Shown one piece after another: positions 1 to 5,502 of a DNA stretch of 10,643 bases. The position numbers and the translations under genes were made by a program. Under the pieces are notes generated by a model. That model saw only the letters and a list, made by a program, of their open reading frames with translations, was not told the origin of the DNA and ran no database searches. The stretch is from positions 1-10,643 of the forward strand of contig JAEVZY010000141.1 in assembly GCA_023392035.1 (NCBI GenBank). The letters run 5' to 3'. This stretch comes from Pseudomonadota bacterium. Its GTDB lineage: Bacteria > Pseudomonadota > Gammaproteobacteria > Burkholderiales > Burkholderiaceae_D. Every line of letters begins with the position of its first letter. Position 1 is the first letter of the stretch.

Positions 1-126
1 GCTATCAACTGGGCACCAGACGGCCACGCAATCGCCGAAATGAGGACAACAGAAACCCGCCACCTGATGGAGGGATTCGTAGCCGTCGCCGAGCGCTTCA
101 TTTTCGATGGAACGTTTGATGTCTGA
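1..126 (+). CDS. 3' fragment of an unidentified gene
   Basis: Frame 1 is open from the window edge to a TGA at 124-126 and gives 41 residues, beginning AINWAPDGHAIAEMR and ending FIFDGTFDV. The composition looks like a real protein C-terminus rather than a shadow frame: balanced acidic, basic and aromatic residues with no arginine/alanine runs. It stops 10 bp before the stop codon of the convergent SDR gene, the tight end-to-end packing seen elsewhere in this window (4256/4267). I do not recognise the family from this tail and assign no function. It could be another gene of the catabolic locus or an unrelated neighbour. Confidence 0.6.
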   Translation, partial: AINWAPDGHAIAEMRTTETRHLMEGFVAVAERFIFDGTFDV

Positions 127-136
127 ACTCGCAAGC

Positions 137-925
137 CTACATCGCCGTCAAACCGCCATCCACCGCGAGCGCGCTGCCGGTCATGAAGGAGGCTTCGTCC
201 GACGCCAGCCACAGGATGGGCCAGGCGATCTCTTGCGGGTCGGCCCAGCGCCCCAGCAATGAAGTCTGGCTGCGTTCGCCACGCAATTGCTCCACGCTTT
301 TGCCGGTGCCGCCGGCGCGCTTGACGTGAAACTCGGTCAGGGTCGAACCCGGACACACCACGTTGGCGCGCACGCCGTGCTGCGCCTCTTCATGCGCCAG
401 GGTGCGCGTCAAGGCCAGTTGCGCCGCCTTGGTTGAGTCGTAAATCCCCATGCCGCTTCTGCCGGTGAGCGCGTAGCAGGACGACACATTGACGATGCTG
501 CCGCGGCCCGACTGCCGCAAAGCGGGCAACGCCAGGCGCGAGAAGGTCGCCACGCCGATCAGATTCACCTGCAACATCGCCGACCATTCTTCCGGCGTGG
601 CCGCATCCATGCGGCTGTAGTTGCGCATGGCGGCGTTGTTGACCAGGATGTCCAGGCCGCCGAATTGATCGATGCAAGCCTGCACCGCCGCTTGCGCATC
701 CTCGGCGCGGCCGGCGTCGCCGCAAACGGTGGCGGCAGCCCCCGCGCCGTGCTTTTCCTGTGTCTCCAGCAGCACCTGCGCCAAGCCTTGCGGATCGAGG
801 TCGAACAGCAGCACCGCTGCCCCTTCATCGCAGAACAGGCGCGCCGTGGCGGCGCCGATGCCGGAACCGGCGCCCGTCACCAGCGCACGCTTGCCCGCCA
901 GTCTTCCCGCGCGTTTACCCGTCAT
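137..925 (-). CDS. SDR-family NAD(P)-dependent oxidoreductase
   Basis: A classical short-chain dehydrogenase/reductase of about 262 residues, the normal length, expected to be cytosolic. Counting from the GTG at 931 (264 aa), it shows the Rossmann motif TGAGSGIG at 19-26 and an acidic residue ending the second strand (FDLD, D44), which usually means NAD(H) preference. It also has NNAA at 98-101 and the catalytic tetrad N123, S151, Y164, K168 (YDSTK). The C-terminal VDGG is typical. I prefer the ATG at 925, preceded by a purine-rich GGTGAG about 5 nt away; the GTG at 931 is the alternative. It is last in the minus-strand cluster, 37 nt after the Bug gene, so probably co-transcribed with it and the oxygenase. 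Oxidation of a diol or alcohol made by the oxygenase is a reasonable inference. The substrate cannot be read from the sequence. Confidence 0.93.
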   Translation of the reverse strand: MTGKRAGRLAGKRALVTGAGSGIGAATARLFCDEGAAVLLFDLDPQGLAQVLLETQEKHGAGAAATVCGDAGRAEDAQAAVQACIDQFGGLDILVNNAAMRNYSRMDAATPEEWSAMLQVNLIGVATFSRLALPALRQSGRGSIVNVSSCYALTGRSGMGIYDSTKAAQLALTRTLAHEEAQHGVRANVVCPGSTLTEFHVKRAGGTGKSVEQLRGERSQTSLLGRWADPQEIAWPILWLASDEASFMTGSALAVDGGLTAM

Positions 926-962
926 TTCCACTCACCGTTTCCACCCATCGCGTCCACTCAAC

Positions 963-1937
963 TCAATTGGCCTTGGTGCCCGTATCGCGGATCACCTTGC
1001 CCCAGCGCGGAATCTCGGCGCGTATCCAGTCGCCGAATTGCTCGGGCGAGCTGGCAATCACATCGAATTCCATGTCCGCCAGCTTGGCTTTCACATCCGG
1101 CTGATTGAGGATGGCGACGATCTCCTTGTTATAGCGATCGACGATATTGCGCGGCGTGTTGGCCGGCGCCAGAAAGCCGATCCAGGAGGTCGCCACGAAA
1201 TCGGGATAGCCGGACTCGATCATGGTCGGCACATTGGGCGTGGTGTGAAAGCGCTTGGTGCCGGTGGAAGCAATCAGGCGCAGCCGGCCATCCTTCACGA
1301 ACTGCTGCACATTGCCCGGCACCAGAAAGGCCGCCTGCACATTGCCGGCCACCAGATCGGTCAGCGCCGGCGAGGCGCCCTTGTACGGCACATGGGTGAG
1401 ATTGACCTTGGCGGCCGATTTGAACATCTCCATCGTCAGGTGCGAAGCGCTGCCCACCGCCACCGAACCGTAGGAAAGCCGGGCCGGATTCGCCTTGGCC
1501 ATGGCCACCAGCTCGGCCACGTTTTTCACCGGCAGCGAATTGGTCACCGTCAGGTATTGCGGCGCGCTCACCGCCAGCGTGATCGGGCTCAGGTCCTTGA
1601 GCGGGTCGTAGGGCATCTTGTCGAACAGGCTGACATTGATGGCCAGCGGACCGTTGTAGCCCACCAGCAGCGTGTGCCCATCGGGCACCGCCTTGGCCAC
1701 CATATCCGCGCCGATATTGCCGCCGGCGCCGGGCTTGTTCTCCACGTACACCGGCTGCCCGATGGCGGTTTGCAGCTTCTCGGCGACGATGCGCGCCAGC
1801 ACGTCGTTGGTGCTGCCGACGATGGGCACGATGATCTTGACCGGCTTGCTGGGCGCCCATTCCTGGGCCATTGCGGAAGATGCGGACAACAAGGCAGCGC
1901 AGCCAAGCGCGGCCGCCAGGCGGTGGGGGAATTTCAT
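963..1937 (-). CDS. Bug/TTT-family tripartite tricarboxylate-type periplasmic binding protein
   Basis: A 324-residue extracytoplasmic solute-binding protein of the Bug (TctC) family, which in Burkholderiales bind small carboxylates and related compounds in the periplasm. From the ATG at 1937 there is a signal peptide (MKFPHR, a hydrophobic stretch, then SSAMA before QEW), with probable signal peptidase I cleavage after residue 24. The mature part has the family's strand WAPSKPVKIIVP and the ligand-loop motif VENKPGAGGNIGA followed by AVPDGHTLLVG. The first ligand loop reads PIVGSTND rather than the common P-F-x-x-G-G-x-x-D. The start is fixed by AGGAG at 1943-1947, 5 nt upstream; an in-frame TTG at 1952 would put the Shine-Dalgarno inside the gene. 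No TctA/TctB membrane partners are in the window, as is usual for orphan Bug genes. Its place between the oxygenase and dehydrogenase suggests it binds the pathway substrate (inference). Confidence 0.93.
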   Translation of the reverse strand: MKFPHRLAAALGCAALLSASSAMAQEWAPSKPVKIIVPIVGSTNDVLARIVAEKLQTAIGQPVYVENKPGAGGNIGADMVAKAVPDGHTLLVGYNGPLAINVSLFDKMPYDPLKDLSPITLAVSAPQYLTVTNSLPVKNVAELVAMAKANPARLSYGSVAVGSASHLTMEMFKSAAKVNLTHVPYKGASPALTDLVAGNVQAAFLVPGNVQQFVKDGRLRLIASTGTKRFHTTPNVPTMIESGYPDFVATSWIGFLAPANTPRNIVDRYNKEIVAILNQPDVKAKLADMEFDVIASSPEQFGDWIRAEIPRWGKVIRDTGTKAN

Positions 1938-1954
1938 CACGTCTCCTGTCAATG

Positions 1955-1973
1955 AACGGTTCTTGTGACCGTT
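1955..1973 (-). other. Small hairpin in the oxygenase-Bug intercistronic region
   Basis: AACGGT (1955-1960) and ACCGTT (1968-1973) can form a 6-bp stem with a 7-nt loop. It lies a few nucleotides upstream of the Bug gene's AGGAG. There is no T-tract, so it is not a classical terminator. It may affect message stability or translation of the downstream gene. The stem is short enough to arise by chance. Confidence 0.3.
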
Positions 1974-1990
1974 GGGGGATAAGACAAAAG

Positions 1991-2042
1991 CTGAATCGAA
2001 AACCTGGATCGAATACCTGGATCGAATACCTAAATCGAATAC
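1991..2042 (-). repeat. 13-bp tandem repeat, four units, overlapping the oxygenase stop codon
   Basis: Four head-to-tail 13-bp units fill 1991-2003, 2004-2016, 2017-2029 and 2030-2042. On the plus strand they read CTGAATCGAAAAC, CTGGATCGAATAC, CTGGATCGAATAC and CTAAATCGAATAC. The middle two are identical and the outer ones differ from them at two positions each. The unit at 2030-2042 is the last 13 nt of the Rieske oxygenase gene and supplies its TAG stop. The other three occupy the start of the gap before the Bug gene. The unit length is not a multiple of three. Confidence 0.9.
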
Positions 2043-3301
2043 ACCGGTTGATCCCGACCATCGGCCAGGTGCTCCCTGCCCCAGGCCAGCGGATCTTCGC
2101 CGCGCAGCAGCAAGACACCCGCCGCCCGCACATGCTGGGCCGCCGCCTTCAATGCCGGCGGCTCGGCGCCCTTGGCCAGGCCGGTGGCCGCTTCGTACAG
2201 CATGCGGCGCGCCATGACGATCGCCTTGTCGGTCGGCAGCAGCAACTCCGCCTCGTGATTCTGGATCGGCCCCATGCTTTCCTGCAGCGACGCATCCTGC
2301 GCCGCAAAGCCGAACACACCGCTGTAGGCGCGCTTTTCCTTTTGCGCCACGCGGTCGATCAGGTAGTCATTGTCCTTGTTGGCCTTGGGCCGGAACGTGC
2401 CGGGCTCGTATTCGCAGTGAATGCCTTTTCCGCTTTCCAGGTCGGCCCGCTCCTGCGCCGACAAGGCCTTGTGCGGATGGAAGTTGATGCTCCAGGCCCA
2501 GCAGTGATGATCGTCGATCGGCACCCACACATGGCCGCCCAGCACATGCTCGCCAAACGGCGGAATCAGCGTAAACCAGGGGAACAGCCATTGCGTGACG
2601 CGCCAGTAGTAACTGTCCGGATCGCCATTGCGGCGCCCGAACAGCGACAGGCCGAAAGGCTGCTGCTCGATGGTGAAGATGACGTTGCCATCGGCCTTGA
2701 TGTAGTCCAGCGCGCGCGTGCCCATGTGCATGGGATCGCCGTCAACTTCAAATTTGTGGACGTAGGACACATGCGCGGTATCGATGCCGCCTTCCATCGC
2801 CTGCAGGTAATTGCATTCCTGCAGGCGCTTGGAGACGAACACGCGCTCGGGCGGAATGCTGCACCACTCCAGCGCCGGCGGTTCCGGTTGCAGCGCGGGC
2901 GGCCCCATGTAGGCCCAGACCATGCCGGCGCGCTCGATGCAGGGATAAGCCTTGATCTTCATGCGCTCGCAGACCTGCGGCGCCGAGGGCACATCCACGC
3001 ATTGGCCGTGGCGGTTGAATTTCAGGCCGTGATAGGAACAACGGATGCCGTTCTCTTCATTGCGGCCGAAGAACAGCGAGGCGCCGCGATGGGTGCAGTG
3101 TTCGTCGATCAGGCCGGGCTGGCCCTCGCTGTCGCGAAAGGCCAGCAGCTTTTCGCCCAGGATCTGCACCCGCACCTGCGGACCGTCGGCCTCGGCGATT
3201 TCGCTGGACAGCAGGATCGGCACCCAGTAGCGCCGCATCAGATTGCCCATGGCGGTACCAGGACCGGTGCGCACGAGCGTTTCAGACATTGCCTTGTCCA
3301 T
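2030..3301 (-). CDS. Rieske [2Fe-2S] aromatic ring-hydroxylating oxygenase, phthalate 4,5-dioxygenase-like
   Basis: Terminal oxygenase of 423 residues, normal for the phthalate dioxygenase/CbaA/LigX-type group. These enzymes add oxygen to aromatic acids or O-demethylate them, using electrons from a separate reductase. Counting from the ATG at 3301, the Rieske cluster ligands are C69-x-H71 and C88-x2-H91 (HCTHRG, CSYHG). The mononuclear iron site is seen as EGGIDTAHVSYVH, with bridging D174 and ligands H177 and H182. The conserved C-terminal QDASLQESMGPI holds a likely acidic third ligand. The start was chosen because GAGGAG lies at 3305-3310; an open frame continues to 3424 but runs through the promoter. 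It is first in the minus-strand cluster, with its own promoter and palindrome upstream, opposite an IclR regulator. No reductase gene is present in the window. The stop codon lies in a 13-bp tandem repeat. The substrate is unknown; an aromatic carboxylate is likely from the family. Confidence 0.93.
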   Translation of the reverse strand: MDKAMSETLVRTGPGTAMGNLMRRYWVPILLSSEIAEADGPQVRVQILGEKLLAFRDSEGQPGLIDEHCTHRGASLFFGRNEENGIRCSYHGLKFNRHGQCVDVPSAPQVCERMKIKAYPCIERAGMVWAYMGPPALQPEPPALEWCSIPPERVFVSKRLQECNYLQAMEGGIDTAHVSYVHKFEVDGDPMHMGTRALDYIKADGNVIFTIEQQPFGLSLFGRRNGDPDSYYWRVTQWLFPWFTLIPPFGEHVLGGHVWVPIDDHHCWAWSINFHPHKALSAQERADLESGKGIHCEYEPGTFRPKANKDNDYLIDRVAQKEKRAYSGVFGFAAQDASLQESMGPIQNHEAELLLPTDKAIVMARRMLYEAATGLAKGAEPPALKAAAQHVRAAGVLLLRGEDPLAWGREHLADGRDQPVYSI

Positions 3302-3382
3302 CGTCTCCTCTTTGTGCTGTGTTGCCCCGCGGCTTTCTGCCTTGCGGCTGGCTGCTTGATCCTCTGCGCCAGCCCGCAGGAC

Positions 3383-3419
3383 TGTCCGTTCTGTAAGCTT
3401 ACAGTCCATTATACGGACA
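3383..3419. promoter_or_regulatory. Palindromic operator candidate for the IclR regulator
   Basis: The 14-bp CTGTAAGCTTACAG at 3391-3404 is a perfect palindrome. It is flanked by TGTCCG (3383-3388) and CGGACA (3414-3419), a second inverted pair around it. A near-repeat is also present: ACTGTCCGTT (3381-3390) and ACAGTCCATT (3401-3410), 8 of 10 identical and exactly 20 bp apart, about two helix turns. The palindrome covers the predicted start site of the oxygenase promoter and the CGGACA abuts its -10. IclR-family regulators typically bind palindromes in the gap to a divergent target, so this is the obvious site. Repression when unliganded is inferred from the position. Confidence 0.65.
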
Positions 3420-3435
3420 CACAAGCCGCTGTCAA
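3408..3435 (-). promoter_or_regulatory. Sigma-70 promoter of the oxygenase-Bug-SDR operon
   Basis: Read on the minus strand there is a perfect -35 TTGACA (complement of 3430-3435) and a perfect -10 TATAAT (complement of 3408-3413), separated by 16 bp. Transcription would start near 3401 and give a leader of about 100 nt to the ATG at 3301. Two consensus hexamers at near-ideal spacing predict a strong basal promoter, which fits a repressor covering the start site. Confidence 0.75.
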
Positions 3436-3461
3436 ACCGGCTGCGGCAAGACCTGCTCGGC

Positions 3462-3467
3462 TATAAT
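3462..3467 (+). promoter_or_regulatory. Possible -10 element of the IclR-family gene
   Basis: A consensus TATAAT lies at 3462-3467, 30 nt before the GTG start and 14 nt before AGGAGG. I see no good -35 at 16-18 bp spacing (the region reads CCGGCTGCGG), so the promoter would be weak or depend on an activator. The short leader would hold little besides the ribosome binding site. Confidence 0.4.
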
Positions 3468-3491
3468 CGGCCCGCTCAAAAGGAGGAACTC

Positions 3492-4256
3492 GTGACGGAA
3501 AAGGACAAGACGGAAGGCAGCGTACGCGCGGTGGAACGCGCCCTCGACATACTTGCCGCCTTCACGCCTTCGGACTTCGAGCTGACTGCCGGCGAACTCC
3601 TGAAGCGGGTCGACCTGAGCCGCCCCACCCTGTATCGCCTCTTGTACACGCTGGAGCAAAAAGGCTTCCTGGTGTCTTCCGGGGAACCGCAACGCTTTCG
3701 CCTCGGCCCGGCGGCGGCGCGCCTGGCGCATGTATGGACTTCGGCCTTCGATATCGTCGGCGTGGCGATGCCGGCCCTGCGCGAGATCTGGCGCGAAACC
3801 GAAGAAACCGCCGCCCTGTTCCTGGCCGAGGGCGAGGTGCGGGTCTGCGTGGCCGAGCTGGCCAGCAGCCAGGCCTTGAGCTTCAAGCGCGGCGTCGGTT
3901 ACCGCGAAAAGCTGGGCGTGGGCGCCAGCGGCCGCGCCATCCTGGCCTTCACCGATGTCACGCCAGCCCAGGTCAAGGCCCATGCCAAGAACGCCGGCAA
4001 GAACCCGGCCGACTATGCCGAGGAGCTGGAACAAACCCGCAAGCGCGGCTATGCCATCAGCCGCGATGAGTTGATCACGGGCGCGGTGGCGATTGCCGTG
4101 CCGCTGTTTGCGCCGGACCGGACGGTATTGGGTTCGGTGGCCGTGTTCGGCCCCGGCGCGCGCCTGAAGCAGCAACGCATCCAGGAAATCGCCGCCATCC
4201 TGCGCGCAGGATCGCTGGCGATTTCCAATTCCATGGGCGCCGGTACCAGGGCTTGA
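3492..4256 (+). CDS. IclR-family transcriptional regulator
   Basis: A 254-residue cytosolic DNA-binding regulator, normal IclR length. Residues 10-70 form the N-terminal winged helix-turn-helix: SVRAVERALDIL, then LTAGELLKRVDLSRPTLYRLL. Residues about 80-250 form the effector-binding GAF-like domain, with the family motifs GVGASGRAILAF (142-153) and ELITGAVAIAVPLF (193-206). The start is a GTG supported by AGGAGG at 3481-3486, 5 nt upstream. It is divergent from the oxygenase operon across a 190-nt gap holding a strong opposite promoter and a perfect palindrome, so local control of that operon is likely. Its ligand is probably the pathway substrate or an intermediate (inference). Its 3' end is 10 bp from the stop of the convergent lipoprotein gene, with no terminator hairpin that I can see. 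Confidence 0.94.
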   Translation: MTEKDKTEGSVRAVERALDILAAFTPSDFELTAGELLKRVDLSRPTLYRLLYTLEQKGFLVSSGEPQRFRLGPAAARLAHVWTSAFDIVGVAMPALREIWRETEETAALFLAEGEVRVCVAELASSQALSFKRGVGYREKLGVGASGRAILAFTDVTPAQVKAHAKNAGKNPADYAEELEQTRKRGYAISRDELITGAVAIAVPLFAPDRTVLGSVAVFGPGARLKQQRIQEIAAILRAGSLAISNSMGAGTRA

Positions 4257-4266
4257 GCCTGCCCTA

Positions 4267-5298
4267 CTAGTCCGAGCTTCCCGCTTCGCCCGGCGTGCCG
4301 GCCACCAGTTCCAGTTCACTGCTGCCGAGAACCTTGTAGATGGCATGGACGCCGGAGAAAGCCGCATACAAATTTCCATCCGAGCCCACCGCAATCCGGG
4401 CCACCCCCAGCTCGTTGGTCTGGATCAGCGTCGTGAAAGTCCGATCCGGCGCGACCTTGTAGATGCCGGCGTACACCAGTCTCGGCGCGCAGTCGCCGGT
4501 GGAGCTGCAATAGCCGGGTGACGGATAGCTGTAACGCGCCTCGGAGATATAGAGGTTGCCGGACAGATCCAAAGCCATATCCTGCACTTCACCGGCCGCG
4601 ACGGTGACGTACTCGCTGCCTGCCTGCCCGGTCGGGAATTGATGGATCGTGCCGCCGCGATCGCCCACATACAGCGTACCGCCCACTTTCGCCGCTGCGA
4701 TCGCCAGCGAATTGCTGGGGGACAGGGGCGCGCCGCTATAGGTGGTGGACAGCACGCCCTCGGGCGACACCCTGAAGATCGAGGCGAAATCGCTTTGCGC
4801 GACCAGCGCCTGCACGTAGCCGGCCGCATCGAGCGTGATGGCGCGCGCGCCCTGGGGCAGCATGGCCAGCGTGGAGACCGTGCCGTCCGGCGCGACTTGA
4901 CGCACCGCATCGTTTTCCAGGGTGAAGAAGGTGCCGTAGAAGTCGTTGAATTGCAATCCTCTTGGCGCATTCAAAGCCCCCGGCAGCGTCGTCACATCGC
5001 CGGATGCCGCGATCTTGCGTATCTTGCCGGCATCAAGGGCATACAGGTTGCCGGACGAATCGGCGGTGAGCGAGGACAGCGCACTGAAGCGCGCGCTCGC
5101 GTCGTGGACAAAACCCGAGGTGCCGGGGTTGGACGGATTTCCCGGGGACGGATTGCCACCTTCGGAGGAACTGAGCGGTGCACTGGTCGTCGAGTTGCTG
5201 CCGGAACCGAATGCCGCAGTACTGTCGGAACCGCCCCCACAAGCGACAAGTGCGGCCGAGAAAAGCGCAGGGATGTACTTCAGGATTGCTTGATCCAT
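4267..5298 (-). CDS. Putative lipoprotein with a six-unit NHL/SMP-30-like beta-propeller
   Basis: A 343-residue exported protein. The N-terminus has a short hydrophobic signal ending in a lipobox (LVAC, C20) followed by GGGSDS, so it should be lipid-anchored. Residues about 24-65 are a low-complexity Ser/Gly/Pro/Asn linker. The rest consists of six repeats of about 40 residues, recognisable from DSSGNLYAL, DAAGYVQAL, GGTLYVGD, DLSGNLYIS and GSDGNLYAA, followed by strands such as GKIRKIA and GIYKVAP. It ends LELVAGTPG, a typical NHL-type blade ending. The fifth unit carries an insertion with two cysteines (YCSSTGDC) that could form a disulfide. No catalytic residues are evident; ligand binding or a structural role is possible. 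It is divergent from the sensor kinase gene. The start has GAGG 8 nt upstream, and start and GAGG fall inside a hairpin. Confidence 0.8.
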   Translation of the reverse strand: MDQAILKYIPALFSAALVACGGGSDSTAAFGSGSNSTTSAPLSSSEGGNPSPGNPSNPGTSGFVHDASARFSALSSLTADSSGNLYALDAGKIRKIAASGDVTTLPGALNAPRGLQFNDFYGTFFTLENDAVRQVAPDGTVSTLAMLPQGARAITLDAAGYVQALVAQSDFASIFRVSPEGVLSTTYSGAPLSPSNSLAIAAAKVGGTLYVGDRGGTIHQFPTGQAGSEYVTVAAGEVQDMALDLSGNLYISEARYSYPSPGYCSSTGDCAPRLVYAGIYKVAPDRTFTTLIQTNELGVARIAVGSDGNLYAAFSGVHAIYKVLGSSELELVAGTPGEAGSSD

Positions 5299-5336
5299 CA
5301 GGGATGCCTCACACGATTATTTTTTGGCTCCCTGAT
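5297..5336 (-). promoter_or_regulatory. Hairpin that can sequester the lipoprotein start codon and Shine-Dalgarno
   Basis: On the plus strand ATCAGGGA (5297-5304), bulged T5305 and GCC (5306-5308) pair with GGC (5326-5328) and TCCCTGAT (5329-5336). This gives 11 base pairs with one bulge around a 17-nt A/T-rich loop. In the minus-strand message the stem takes in the first two bases of the AUG and half of the GAGG (complement of 5307-5310). It could serve as a translational gate or, as DNA, an operator dyad. The pairing is directly visible; the function is inferred. Confidence 0.5.
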
Positions 5337-5502
5337 AATGTTTCTTTGTGCTTGTGGACACATTCTTGCAAAGCAGCTTTCGGCCGCGGCTGACAAGCGT
5401 CAAACGCTGCCCCGGTCGTGCGAACCGCGGCGGCAAACGTTGTGTGTCCAATACAGTGCAAAATTGCATGCATTACGCGCACAGAAAAAAAGGAAACCAG
5501 CA
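5337..5502. other. Rest of the divergent intergenic region, lipoprotein/sensor kinase
   Basis: No gene is seen here. An inverted pair TGGACACA (5355-5362) and TGTGTCCA (5443-5450) lies 80 bp apart. A TGCAA-AA-TTGCA dyad at 5457-5468 runs into the palindrome TGCATGCA (5465-5472) just before the kinase ribosome binding site. A GATAAT at 5334-5339 resembles a plus-strand -10 but has no matching -35. I cannot assign either promoter with confidence. Confidence 0.4.

Noticed and set aside
672..1955. Plus-strand open frame of 427 codons opposite the SDR and Bug genes
   Set aside because: It is a shadow frame caused by GC bias, with low-complexity His/Arg/Gly composition; both genes it opposes have clear family motifs.
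1991..2042. CRISPR array
   Set aside because: The units are contiguous 13-mers with no spacers, and no cas gene is present.
3302..3424. 41-residue N-terminal extension of the oxygenase
   Set aside because: It would place coding sequence across the palindrome and the predicted transcription start, has no family similarity, and a GAGGAG supports the ATG at 3301.
1871..3466. Plus-strand open frame of 531 codons opposite the oxygenase
   Set aside because: It is antisense to a gene with intact Rieske and iron-binding motifs, and the translated product has no recognisable domain.
4257..4266. Bidirectional terminator between the convergent IclR and lipoprotein genes
   Set aside because: The 10-bp gap and flanking codons show no hairpin with a T-tract on either strand.
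4639..5502. Upstream extension of the sensor kinase reading frame by 288 codons
   Set aside because: It runs antisense to the lipoprotein gene, is rich in Arg/Gly/Ala/His, and has no domain. A good ribosome site precedes the ATG at 5503, which begins the recognisable protein.
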